From: Ectobius pallidus
Lineage: Eukaryota; Arthropoda; Insecta; Blattodea; Ectobiidae
Direction of reading: 5' to 3'
DNA: 64,000 bases
Assembly (NCBI GenBank): GCA_964059195.1
Contig: CAXKWD010000011.1
Coordinates: 29,077,791-29,141,790 of the forward strand
The translations under genes and the position numbers were made by a program. The notes below the pieces were generated by a model. That model saw only the letters and a list, made by a program, of their open reading frames with translations, had not been told where the DNA came from and did no database searches. Shown here piece after piece: positions 27,341 to 38,069 of the stretch (position 1 is its first letter; each line of letters begins with the position of its first letter).

Positions 27341-27792
27341 GAACTGGATATTTATCTTCATATCATCAAGTTATATAAACTAAGATTGACCATTTTACTT
27401 TTCCCTCTCAACAAGTGAAATTTAGTGTTTAGGAGTTGAGTTCCTTGTTCATTAATTCGATTAATGTTCAAATTTTTAAATTTAAATTGAGACTGCTTTT
27501 CTTTTAATATAATTTGCTAAGCTGAATACCAGAATTGATTTTAAGATAGTATATAAGATACATAATGAATGAACACATGAGATAAGTCTATTTATAATAA
27601 CATGAAGTTGTACTTTAGTGGTGTATGTTCAGGTATTAAAGTTTAATTTTTTAAAATTCAAATTTAATTGCTTAAAACATTTAGAATAAAAATCTTACGC
27701 TGCTAAAAAATCTACTAAGCTTATTATTCCCGCTTATGTCTTGACATTAAATGGTTATTGTTGTCCATTCTCCATTATCGTTGAATAGAAAT

Positions 27793-28027
27793 GAAGGGAC
27801 TAAGTTCCATAAGGGTGTAAGGCACAAGAGCATAGTTTTGAGAAATCTTAATGTTTTTAAACAATGTTACCACTCACAAGCTCAGGTCTTTTCTTATGAC
27901 TGAGCAGAGGTTTAAGGCACGAGTATAAATTGTTCACTGAGTATTTAAGAGATATGAGGAGAAGGCATAAATGTTAAAAGCTCAAAATTCAAGATGTGCC
28001 TTACGCCCTTGTGGAACTAGCCCCTTC
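27793..28027. mobile_element. Inverted-repeat MITE, about 235 bp
   Basis: GAAGGGACTAAGTTCCATAA and its continuation GGGTGTAAGGCAC at the left are matched in reverse by GTGCCTTACGCCCTTGTGGA and its continuation at the right, about 33 bp with few mismatches. AAATG occurs at both edges and may be a short duplication, overlapping the repeat by a base. The superfamily is not clear. It abuts the mariner-type MITE at 28051. Confidence 0.65.
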
Positions 28028-28050
28028 AAATGCATGAAACATGGGTAGTA

Positions 28051-28314
28051 CAGGTAGGGGAAAAAAGCGGACCGACTAAAATATCTAAGTTGCCGATATG
28101 AGCCACTCCGCATGCCTAGCGGCATTCACAGGATAGCAGGGAATGTATTGAAATTTGTTCTAGTGTCGATAAATTGCTTGAATTGATAAATAATTTCACG
28201 TAATTTGCATTACTTGTGAAAACTAACGTTTCCGTTACATCTCTTAGATTTATTTACGTATCACAAGGCTCTGAAATCAGCTACAAGAGTCGGTCCGCTT
28301 TTTTTCCCTACCTG
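28051..28314. mobile_element. TA-flanked MITE, mariner-type, 264 bp
   Basis: The element starts CAGGTAGGGGAAAAAAGCGG and ends with its near-perfect complement; the inverted repeats are about 28 bp. TA dinucleotides flank it at 28049-28050 and 28315-28316. The interior is AT-rich and noncoding. It sits about 640 bp 3' of the exon A donor. Confidence 0.8.
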
Positions 28315-28559
28315 TACATTGTCAGTACATGAACAAGCTTCTCACAGCAAGTATTATGTTTTTGAGTGTCAGACAGGGGCAATGTCTAGCGTTCCAAACT
28401 TAAACATTGAAATATTTTGAAAATGTGACACTAATAGCTATTTCCCCTAGTCTTTATGTGATAACAGTATAGCCTAAATACAAATTGAAATGCTTGTAAA
28501 CTTCTGATCATCTGAATTACTGTAGAAGATCAGCAAGAAAATCAAGGTGGGAAAAAGTG

Positions 28560-28816
28560 AGGAATACCGTAATAAAAGAATTAAATATCGTAGAAATTAC
28601 ACTATTGAAGAGAAAAAGATGAAGGTGGTAGGGTCATGTCAAGAGAATGAACGATGGAAGATTGCTCAAGGTGGTGATGAACTGGGAATCTGATGGAAAG
28701 CAAAGGAAAGGAAGGCCGACTTATACCTCGTTGGATGGTGTAGGGGGAGAATGATGGCAAGAGGACTACAAGATGAAGATACGATGGACAGACGACTGCG
28801 GAGGACCGAAATTAGT
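28560..28816 (+). pseudogene. LINE reverse transcriptase C-terminal fragment, frameshifted
   Basis: The plus strand reads GHVKRMNDGRLLKVVMNWES, then DGKQRKGRP, then in another frame ARGLQDEDTMDRRLRRTEI and a stop. This is the usual end of insect non-LTR reverse transcriptase proteins, of the form GHV-R-M ... GRP-x-RW-DG ... D-A-DR-LWR. At least one frameshift separates the parts. It is antisense to FoxP and ends about 135 bp from the exon A donor. Confidence 0.75.
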
Positions 28817-28951
28817 TAAAATTGGAATATATAATTATTATGTATTGTTTGGCTCAGGGAAACCAGAACATTTTGGGAAAAAACCTTAAGAAAATACTTT
28901 TGATCATATTACACAATGAAGAATGATTGAATATGTGAAAGAAGTACTTAC

Positions 28952-29446
28952 CGGCTGATGGTGATGCTGCTGTTGTTGCTGTTGCTGAAGAAACAGCGTG
29001 TGCTGTTGCATGAGGGACTGGAGTTGGGTGGGAGTGAGGATTTGCTGTTGCAGTAGCTGTTGCATCTGATGGAGTCCAGACGCTGGGGACAGCATCATCT
29101 GCTGCTGATGCGGAGTGGGAGGTGTCGGTTGAGGCTGTTGTTGAGGCGACGGCTGTTGCTGAGGCGTCGTCTGTTGTTGCGGGGTCGATGGTTGCTGCTG
29201 TTGCTGCTGCGATTGCTGTTGTTGTTGCTGTTGTTGAGGGTTCGCTTGAGACGGTTGCGAGGAAGATGTTGTTGGGCCGGGAGGCTGAGATGTTGAGGAA
29301 GGTTTATTGCCTGCAGGAACCTGGGCAGGACCTGGACTGCTCTTCCCATTGCCCACAGTCTCCACCTCCCTATCCCTGTCTCTCTCTCGCTCTCGCTCCC
29401 TTTCTCTCTGTTGTTGCTGTTTCAGAGCCTTTACTAGTGATGACGC
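28952..29446 (-). CDS. FoxP: FoxP transcription factor, internal coding exon (exon A), glutamine-rich N-terminal region
   Basis: This exon is 495 bp, exactly 165 codons, phase 0 at both ends. On the minus strand it follows a pyrimidine-rich acceptor ending TTTTTCAG and runs into a consensus donor CCG|GTAAGT. Residues 1-13 are a leucine/glutamine helix start, 14-27 an Arg-Glu/Arg-Asp run, 34-70 a Ser/Pro/Gly-rich linker, 71-105 polyglutamine broken by Ser, Thr and Pro. Residues 127-160 carry the diagnostic block: QMQQLLQQQILTPTQLQSLM followed by a Gln/Leu run and HHH. This matches the vertebrate FOXP1/2 pattern in which a QMQQ-L-QQQ-(L/I)-(S/T)-P-QLQ stretch precedes polyglutamine. FoxP proteins are nuclear forkhead repressors; in insects they act mainly in neurons. 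The DNA-binding domain is not in this exon. Family assignment is from recalled similarity; the splice sites are seen directly. Leucine- and alanine-rich open frames on the other strand are shadows of the CAG repeats. Confidence 0.88.
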
Positions 29447-30015
29447 CTGAAAAATAGAGAAAAATGCCACTGGTGTTCAGTTATATAACATATAAAAGGA
29501 TGTGTTTTATTTCTTTTGTGACTCTAAGAAAGAACACAACGGACACATCTAAATATGAGCTACATAACAATTCAAAAGCATATAATTTGCAGTACTGTTA
29601 TAGACCCTGAAAGAGTATACAAGAAAGTCTACGTTTACAGTATACTAACATTATCAGAATTATATTTATGCGATGTTAGGAAATACTCTAGTACAAATCT
29701 ATATACCCGAGATAAAAGATATTACGACACAAGTACGGAGAGCTAAAAGGAATAAATATTATAATTATGTATATGTCACATTACATTTTTAAATATAAAA
29801 AGCTTCGTAAATTTTTCTCACGTAAATCTGTGAAAATTTCAAAGGACATTTAAGTAAAGTTTGTGATCTTACTCCTATACTTTCATCAAATCACATCTCC
29901 TAGAAGTCATTCTTTTTTTCTAGACAAAGAGCTCATCCTTTAGGCATTCCAGAAGGGAGACGGGTGATTTTTTGCAAATTTTCAAAATCAAACTCTCATA
30001 CTAAAGCCTTTAGAG

Positions 30016-30049
30016 AGGTCCTCAGGTTCAAAAAGGTTGAGAAACGCTG
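30016..30049. mobile_element. 34-bp hAT terminus remnant with 8-bp duplication
   Basis: Read on the minus strand the right edge begins CAGCGTTTCTCAACC, which resembles a widespread hAT MITE terminus. The octamer CTTTAGAG occurs directly on both sides, at 30008-30015 and 30050-30057. The left edge does not look like a hAT end, so this is probably a heavily deleted copy. Confidence 0.45.
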
Positions 30050-32000
30050 CTTTAGAGTATAGAAAAATGTGTTTATTGTAAAACATACACGAAGAGGAGG
30101 AAAATGTAAAAAGTATACAACCAAAACTATTATAACTCCTAGCAAATGTTGCCAATGAAATTACTGGAATAATTTCATAAAGAATACATAAGATAGTAAA
30201 ACTTTCAGTTAGCTGTGAGCACTACTTTTTAAAGGGCCATGAAGTTAGTGAATTTGACATTAGCGAGATAGAACCCTTTAAATTCCCACTTGAATAAAGC
30301 TTGGTATCATGGAAAAATAATCTTCAATTTTTCTCATGTAACGCAAAAGCAGGGGGTTTCTTTTCTTTCACAAGGCATGATGCTGTGTACATTTGTGCTA
30401 ATAAGGTCCCAGTGCGCAAGGAAACTTTCTTATTTCACAAAAACTTGATATTGAGTCTGATACTGTAGCACCTACATATTTTGCAATGCAGGGTTAAATA
30501 ACCGAGCAACTTTCAATAAGCCCTACGAACATCACGTAAATATATCAGCAACCAGAAGGACTAGAGTCCATGTTACAAGGGGAGCTGGTTCTGAAATCCA
30601 CCATGTCAACACGAGTCACTCTGATATCCTTCCGCCAGGCTCACAAAATCCCTGTGAAAACACCACTTAACGTCCTTTTCATTCTTGAAGAGGGCCGCAA
30701 AATGTCGGTGAGCTTTGTATGGTTTTTAAGTCTCTTGTTAAAGAAATCCTTCCCGATGCTTCAGACCTCTCGAAAAGCAGGTAGGAAAAAGATAGAGGCT
30801 TACACGCCGTACGCCGATACACTTCCAATTTCTCCCTCTTCCCACACAGAATCCTCTCCACTGAAAATACTAGGAAATAAGTAATTCTTGCCTGTACCTT
30901 CTCTAAGCGATATATCAGCCCTGCTGAGTTCGTTTTCGCTTCCTATCACTTATGTCTACACTGCACTCTTTTCCCTTTGTTGCGGCAGACTGACTTCTTG
31001 GGTGAACTCGAATTGCATGCGGAGTCAAGTCAGCTGGAAAAAGTAAACATCAGAGTTTCATGCCGGGATTTTTAAACGTACATTTGAATAGCATGTTGAC
31101 ATGCCTAGTAGGAACAAGCTAGAAATCAAGTAATTGACGAATTGTTCTTGCCATTTTAAGAAGACCTCGTCCCAAACCATCGTCTCTCTACAAAAGAACA
31201 TAATAGCATTGCTCCCTAATCTGAAAATCTGCACCATCACCGATACCGACAAAGAACATGAAGTCGTGTGGATTTCCCCAGTGTTACCGCTGTCATTCAC
31301 CACTTCTCAAGTGAAGTAACCGTGCTGAGGTTTGTATTTGGTAACGTTGTACTGGACTGGAGACAAGTATAAATACGCTTAATTACCTTTATATTCACTG
31401 ATTGACAGGTCGAAGAGGATTAGCGTGGCAGCAGGTAGGGGAAGTTCTTGAGGAAAAAAGTCTTTAAAAAGTGGCACCCAGTACACGTAGTGGTTTCTTC
31501 AGTAATGCAACAGAACAAGGTGAGTCATACAATCCAACTATAACTAGTATAACATGCAGCAATAATCATACGAATTCATTACACTGAGTGTAATTATAAT
31601 TTATTTGTCCAGTTTTTCACGTATAAAATTAAAATTAAAAGTAACGCTTACCAAGTCCCCACATTAAAAAAATTAAAGAATACAAGTAGCTAACAATATT
31701 TATCATAACACTGTTCAGACTCATTTTAGAGTTAAAAGAAGTTTTCAACAATTTACGAAAATAAGATTTATTTTGACCTATATTACCTAAAGAAACGTGT
31801 TGTATTTAGATGACTAAATTTAGTTGTATTTAGATACTATTGGATTATGGAACCAAATGTAGCTACTATAATGAGGGAGAAATATAGGAAACTGTTCGTC
31901 ATCGATGGCTTCAAATTTTATTTCCAAAAGGCACTAAGTATATAATAATAAGGAAAGGTGGGCGTGTTGCAAGATATTTTTAAAGCATGTTATGTTAAAA

Positions 32001-32116
32001 TTAATTAATAGTGCGTAAGCCTATAGAATAGTCTGAAAATGGGAAGGAAAACTTTACTTTAATTAATAGTGCGTAAGCCTATAGAATAGTCTGAAATTGG
32101 GAAGGAAAACTTTATA
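32001..32116 (+). repeat. Tandem duplication, 58-bp unit, two copies
   Basis: TTAATTAATAGTGCGTAAGC and the following 38 bases occur at 32001 and 32059 with about one difference. Confidence 0.85.
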
Positions 32117-33514
32117 TCTTTTTGGATACATTCTTGGCATGCAACTCTGATAGTTCCTAGCTTTCAATAGCACGCAATACACTTTTTTCTCCCTTTGCGC
32201 CCGCAATTCGTAAACTCTGGACTTCTCGAGCTTTATGTCAATTATGTTTCACAAAGGATAGAAGTTCGAGCCGGGAGCGGGAGGAAGTACACCAAGATTT
32301 CTTCCCGGCACCCGCAGGAATGCTGTAAGTAGTGGACAAAACAACATTCAAGAAGTAAATGAATCTTCGTTGAATCTTGAACAGTGTGGAGCGACCATTG
32401 ACAAGTCAATTTCAATATTGAACAACATCTGAAACTATTTAGCAGGTTTTCTTTTAAAGGAATGCATTGAAAGAAAGAATGATTATGTAGAAGAAGAGGA
32501 TTCAAAGAAAACTACTGGAAGATTGAAAATTCATTAATAAAAGTAACAACAACATTAACAACAATAAGGAGCCATATGAGCAGTATCTCAAGAGTAAATG
32601 CAAGATAGTAGACCTAGTACTTCGCTGTAACATGGAAGACCATTTTAACTTGCTGTCAAATAGACAGGGCTAAGGAAGGAAGCAGAAAATTACATTCGTA
32701 TTTTTTTTTTAGTGTAAACCCACATCAAGTCCTCTTGTTACGGTTTAATCAAATGCGCTTTAAACGAAAGGACATCACCCATTCAAATAGTTGTTTTTCT
32801 AAGCACAAGACAAAAACGTATTCGTGCAACCAAAGGGAATTGCCTCTATCTGAAACCAGACAAATTAGTAACAGTGGATGGAATCTCATTCCCTACCTTA
32901 AAGTCTACATTGTTCGGCTATTGATCTTCGAAAGTGCCTAGCCCAAGGGGTGCGTGTACCAATGAATGATTGGTTATCGTCGAGGGAAAGAGAAGAGTAG
33001 GGGAAGCAGTATCTGAACGTCCTCTCTGCTCTCCGTTCTACATATCGCACTTTGTATTAGGCACATGTTACTACGCTTCCTTCCATACGTAAAAAAAAAA
33101 AAGTGCAAATTTAATCTCCAGTATGGTCTCTGGATGTGTGTGACTATTTGTAGGGAGAGGGATCCTGTTTCAAATTTAGGCTGATTTCCTAATTGAAGTC
33201 TGTTTGTCATAGGAGGGAATCTAACATTTAAAATTAAACGGGGCTGTCAGGATGGGGAAAAGCTCATGGGTTACTGCGGAATTCTATCAGATCTTACGAT
33301 TGAAAATATAATGATGCGCCTGACGATCGAAAATTCTGGACTCATTTTACAAAGGACATGAATAAAGAAGAACCCATTATGACCATAGCTTATGTTTGAG
33401 GTATTTAAAGTTTTAAAGAAGGTAGGCATATCTTATACATATGCAGGTCCCATATTAAATATAAATAAAAATTTTAATGTTTATCATTAGGCTACTATTA
33501 GGCCTATTATTATT

Positions 33515-33716
33515 GAGAATATTATAAGAGAAAAATTCCTCCGGCACTGGGACTTGAACCCAGGACCTTTGGCTATTCGCACCAATGCTCTACCAACTGA
33601 GCTAAGCCGGAGTTAAATTCACAGTGCCAGATGGAACCTCTCTCCTATGACTTATTGCCCTAAGGTCATGGGTTCAAGTCCCAGTGCCGGAGGAATTTTT
33701 CTCCTATAATATTCTC
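33515..33716. repeat. Palindromic tRNA-derived repeat
   Basis: The left arm 33515-33562 and right arm 33669-33716 are 48-bp inverted repeats with one mismatch, from GAGAATATTATAAG inward to the T-arm of a tRNA-like sequence. Similarity continues more weakly inward. The left half holds a complete tRNA-like fold (33539-33611, minus strand); the right half holds only the T-arm and acceptor half. A related copy lies at 23821-23930. Confidence 0.75.
33539..33611 (-). tRNA. tRNA-like pseudogene, anticodon position GAA
   Basis: Seventy-three bases fold as a cloverleaf. The acceptor TCCGGC pairs with GCCGGA; the D-stem is GCTC/GAGC. The anticodon stem is TTGGT/GCCAA with a 7-base loop GCGAATA, and the T-stem is CTGGG/CCCAG with loop TTCAAGT. 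Box A (TAGCTCAGTTGG) and box B (GGTTCAAGTCC) are intact. The loop has C instead of the invariant U before the putative GAA anticodon (phenylalanine position), and acceptor pair 7:66 is T:T. It sits in a repeat, so it is a tRNA-derived repeat head rather than a working gene. Confidence 0.6.
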
Positions 33717-34585
33717 ATGTAATGTCCAACAGAGACAATCTGTGGTTCATGAATGCTTATATATCTATCTATTATTATTGTTATTATTATTCTTATTGTA
33801 TTATTACTATTAATATAACTATATTACTATTTATTATTTCAGGAGAATAACAGGTTTAAAACTTTGGAGAAGAAGGTTTGTCCGCCTATATAAAAATTAT
33901 ATTCCTAGTGGGTTTTCATCAAGGCTTGTAAACTACAGAGGTAGCGTATTCCGGCGAGTTTATAGGACGGTTGCGGCGAGCAGGCGAGTGTATGACGTCA
34001 CCAGATTCCAAATCTCGCAATTCCCGGTTTTTACTCAGTTTAGAAAATCTTACACCGCGTGATTAAACTCGTAACCTTTAATTAACCCTTTGTTGGATTC
34101 CTGTGAAATTTATACAGAAATAATCTACACACATCAGCCCTACTGATGGTTAAAACAGAGTCTTAAAAAAAGCGGACACAAATGTTTTTATTTCATTTTA
34201 TAAACATCACCCGTTACACAAAATTCATGGAGGGAGAAGCAAATTTCACTATGCGACAATTTTTTGTATTTTTGTGTCCCGAAAAAACTTCAAGCGAGAA
34301 AGTTTTAGTGAAATAATTGAATTTTAATACAAATGAAGTTCCAGCCCCATATCGCGAATGGTTTACGAGTAATTGAGTGGTAATTATTCCGGGCGCTTCC
34401 AGCTGTCTGAATGATTTGGCGCTTCGAGCAGGACAGTAGAGAGCATGGTGCCGCTGACAAGGCTTTTTGTAGCTACTGATCTCGGCCGCTTGACCGTAGT
34501 CTTTTAGGATAGAGATTGCCAATACATATTGTTTTTAATAGTACAATTAGAAAGTGCTTTAGAATGTGCAGATAACTGAACCATT

Positions 34586-34849
34586 ATGCCGGGCCAGAGA
34601 TGTGCTGCAGCAGTGTGTAACAGTAATTTCTCAGATTGCAAGAAGCTTGACTGTAACATTTCGTTCCACGTCTTTCCAAAAATCAAAGATATTCGCAAGC
34701 GATGGATTGTTGCTTCCGAAGAAATGATTCTTGGAATCCTGATACAAGTAGAGTTTGTTCCTTGCACTTCACGGAGCAGGATTACGAAAGGGATTTCAAA
34801 GCTGAACTGCTGAATTTACCAAGGGGGAAAAAAACTAAGAGAAAAAGGT
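34586..34849 (+). pseudogene. THAP-domain transposase fragment, frameshifted
   Basis: The frame opens with MPGQRCAAAVCNS, then FHVFPKIKDIRKRW; a shifted frame continues SWNPDTSRVCSLHFTEQDYE, then LPRG and a basic tail. Together these give the C2CH layout of a THAP zinc finger: C-x4-C, a central Trp, C-x2-H, and an LP box at the end. The frame shift falls near 34725-34732, between the ...SEEM and SWNPD parts. A donor-like GTAAATGAT follows the basic tail. The fragment lies inside the 33920-36170 transposon and is not a host THAP gene. No transposase catalytic region was found downstream. Confidence 0.75.
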
Positions 34850-35289
34850 AAATGATATATTATAGGCCTACTATTCTTATTAGTATTATTATTGTAATTG
34901 TTATTAATCATATTTACATGGGGTTTTAGGACTACAGAACTTTGTTTGGCTTTATATGCGCAGCTATGTCGGGATGACTAAATAAAAAGGTACCTCCGAA
35001 GAATATCATTATTGAACATTAATTCTTTAATTGCACTGGAAAGCGTATTTTTATTGAGGAATGGAAATTAGTCTGCAGCAAGGCAATATTTGGCGTTTCT
35101 TCTGAACGAAATTATTGAAGATTAGTATTCACAGCTCTCTGTAGATCACGGAGTAAAGGGCCCATGGATTTAACAAGGCTAAATTATATTTTATTAAATC
35201 TTTTGCGACTATTATTCACTTATATTGTTATAGGTATTCATGTCGGCACTCCTTTTATAATTTATTGATTTATTAAAAATAATTAATTA

Positions 35290-35330
35290 TAAGTATTTAG
35301 GTTTTCACGGCCGGCGTCTATTGAAGTCTT
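35290..35330 (+). repeat. Penelope terminus-like fragment inside the P-like element
   Basis: TTAGGTTTTCACGGCCGGCG, followed by TCTATTG, closely resembles the outer left end of the Penelope dimer (TAGGCTTTCACGGCCGGTG at 56030-56048). It is probably a short terminal fragment of a related element. Confidence 0.5.
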
Positions 35331-37918
35331 CCAAAATAATTTAGTTTCAAAGGGTCAATCTTTCAGTATGGGTACAAGTAGCCAGTTAATATCCTTTATT
35401 ATTGAGTCCACGACTAAAATATTTAAGGATTTTTACGTAATTGCTAGTAGGTCTATTTTATTGAACAAAAATACCTCTGTACCGTTCCCATAGCTTTAGT
35501 GCCTGAAGTAATTACCACTCTATTACTCGTAAACCATTCAAGATATAAACGTGGTACTTGATGTATAATAAAATTCAAATATTTCCCTAAAGCTTACATG
35601 CTTGAATCATTTTCTGGTCACAGAAATAAACAAAATTGTCGCATAGTCAAATATGCTTCTTCCTGAACATTTCACGGTCGTCACAAATCATTCCGACAAG
35701 TGAAGCGCCCGGAATAATTACCACTCAATTACTCGTAAACCATTCCAGGTATAGGGCTGGAACTTCATTTGTATTAAAATTCAATTATTTCACTAAAACT
35801 TTCTCGCTTGAAGTTTTTTCGGGACACAAAAATACAAAAAATTGTCGCATAGTGAAATTTGCTTCTCCCTCCATGAATTTTGTGTAACGGGTGATGTTTA
35901 TAAAAAGAAATAAAAACATTTGTGTCCGCTTTTTTAATGCTCTGTTTTAACCATCAGTAGGGCTGATGTGTGTAGATTATTTCTGTACAAATTTCACAGG
36001 AATCCGACCAAGGGTTAATTAAAGGTTACGAGTTTAATCACGCGGTGTACGATTTTCTAAACTGAGTAAAAACTGGGAATTGCGAGATTTGGAATCTGGT
36101 GACGTCACGCACTCAAGTGCTGCGATTGGTCTATCCCGGAATACGCAACCTGTATAGTTTACTGATCTTGGGTTTTCATAAGAGTTGATTTTTTCCGTGA
36201 TTTATAACCTGAGTAGGAAAATATGTATTTTTGATCATACAAGTAAACTTCAGAAAATGTAACTTGCTACAATCTCATTACAAGCAAAGCCTTATGTGAT
36301 TATAGATTTTATGTAACTTATCTCGAGCATGTAATTATGTATACACACGCACATACATAATTATTCTTGTGAATTTTTAGAAATGATATGAATTGCTGGT
36401 TTAGCCACTTTCTAAGAGAAAAGTGCTAGTTTTGGTTTTTAATGTTTAATTAATTAAATTAATTAATGCTATTAAAGCTCGTTTTCTCAGTTTCAGTTTT
36501 CATGTTATTTAGTCACATTTGAAATCTATTTTCTCCCACAAAAATAGAGATATTGCATTGCAAATTTTTCCACAATGTACTTTACAATGTGTACAATAAA
36601 GTTACAAATCGTATTATTTTGTATAGAAAATAGTTTTTTTTTTAATGTTTAGTTTCATCATACAACATTTTTGAACATTTCCTACTCCTATGTAAAATAT
36701 TTTAAAACAAAAAGTATAAACCAGATTAAGGAATCCGTCAGTATCTTTGTAAATCAGGCATTAAAGAATGTTACATCAAAAATCAGGTTCATATATTAAT
36801 ATTTACAGGAGGAGATATTATATTTCATTTTCTATTAAAAATAAATATAAGCTATTTTTATTAATATGTCAGAAACAAATGTAGATATTAAAGTGAAATT
36901 TCAATCTAATTTCTGTTCAGTGTTTAGTTAAGTTTGTCAAATTTCAATTTTGTTTCACAGTTAATTTTAGAAAATTTCTTTCAACACACCGGCCATCCCT
37001 TAATACACTTTGAAAGAGCTAAAGGCACAATTTATTTTTCGCTGTTTAGGACAGAAAAGGCACAGAATAAGTTATTTATCTCCAATAGAGTAGGCAACAC
37101 TTATTACGTTTCTGTGACTAAAGGAAACAAATAGCTGTGAGTTACAGATCAGGAAGAGTTACATTACTAAATATCCCTCTTAGTGTAAGATGAAAAAGAG
37201 AATGCAGTTGTGGTTTATCTCAGAAAAGTAGATACAATGAGCTGTCCACCATTTGACTGGATGGTGGAGTGTTTGCAATCCGTATACCCGCAATTTTATC
37301 GATTCTTCGGCCCCTTTGAATTTTTGAAAATGTCTCCGGGCCATGGGACAAGGAAAATAAGTGAATAATTCGTAGAATAATTGAGCAAGCAGATTCCGCA
37401 TATTGTAGAGTATTATATGGTTTGCGGGGGAGGCTTTTTTCCTCCGTATGTGAGAGAGAGAGAGGAAGCGAGGGAGGAGGTAATGTAAATATTTAATAGC
37501 AGATGTTGGTCGAGCAGGTTAGAGACTGTCCCCTCTCTCTCTTTCACTCTCTCTCTGTCTATTCCTCTCTCTTTCTCTTCACTGGACATTCTGGTGATTT
37601 CCCTGTCTGCTACCTTACCTTGCATCAACCTATTTGATGCTACCACAGCTCCCGCTTCGGATGACGGCCCGCTAATTGAGATTATGCCTAAAAAAGTTAA
37701 CCACCCTCCAAGCCAAGCTGGAAAAAGGCTAACTTTACAGGCATGAGACCTCATATCGTTTCCACATTGTATTTGATTAAGCGTCAATATACCAACGTCT
37801 TTCACAAAAAAAGGAGGACCATTTTGAAATTAAACTAGTGTCTAAATGTCAAACATTAATATCCATAAAAAAAGCACAAGTACCTTATATAATATCTTCA
37901 TTCAGGCAATGAGCATAG

Positions 37919-38069
37919 GCATTTTAAAAAAATCCGAACCAGAAGCTAGGATTAATTTCTTTAGGAGGACACTGAATTCCCTTATATTAAGGGTAGTATT
38001 TGTTTACGTTAGAATGGGAGTGTCATTAAGTGAATCTAGCTATAGAGAGTATTTAGTAATGTTAAGAAT
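37919..38069 (+). repeat. 150-bp direct repeat, first copy
   Basis: The stretch from AAAAAAATCCGAACCAGAAG to GAGAGTATTTAGTAAT recurs at 40014-40165 with only a few differences. The flanking sequences are unrelated. Confidence 0.75.

Larger units (their letters stand above)
10423..28951 (-). other. FoxP intron between exons A and B (18.5 kb)
   Basis: The intron is bounded by a GTAAGT donor at its right end and a TTTTCTAG acceptor at its left end, and joins two phase-0 exon edges. It holds no convincing coding exon. Identifiable contents are AC/AT and AAT microsatellites, tRNA-derived repeats, several inverted-repeat transposons, a CpG-dense block near 27.2 kb and a LINE fragment within 140 bp of the exon A donor. 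About half of it, including 10880-11690, 11770-12210, 13300-15100, 21030-21460, 21530-23800 and 24990-26390, shows nothing I can classify. The continuity of this intron is inferred from the two exons and their matching phase. Confidence 0.75.
33920..36170 (+). mobile_element. P-superfamily-like DNA transposon with THAP domain, long inverted repeats, decayed
   Basis: The element has imperfect inverted arms of about 470-480 bp, 33920-34399 and 35702-36170, sharing GTAAACTA, GCGTATTCCGG, GACGTCACCAGATTCC and much more. Both ends begin CAAG when read inward. A 9-10-bp direct repeat, GGGTTTTCAT, flanks it at 33910-33919 and 36170-36179. A THAP zinc-finger remnant lies just inside the left arm. THAP domains begin P-element transposases, and P elements make about 8-bp duplications, so P-superfamily is the best fit. 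The 2.25-kb length leaves no room for a full transposase. 35520-35672 is a diverged second copy of the subterminal region found at 35702-35885. Confidence 0.75.

Noticed and set aside
29060..29457. Plus-strand leucine-rich and alanine/valine-rich frames of 78 and 111 codons
   Set aside because: Antisense shadows of the CAG/CAA repeats in FoxP exon A.
33539..33611. Functional phenylalanine tRNA gene
   Set aside because: C replaces the invariant U before the anticodon, the acceptor has a mismatch and it is embedded in a palindromic repeat.
37413..37805. 130-codon minus-strand frame with a charged middle
   Set aside because: The middle is a CT-rich simple repeat and no family is recognisable; the balanced part near 37600-37790 may be conserved noncoding DNA.
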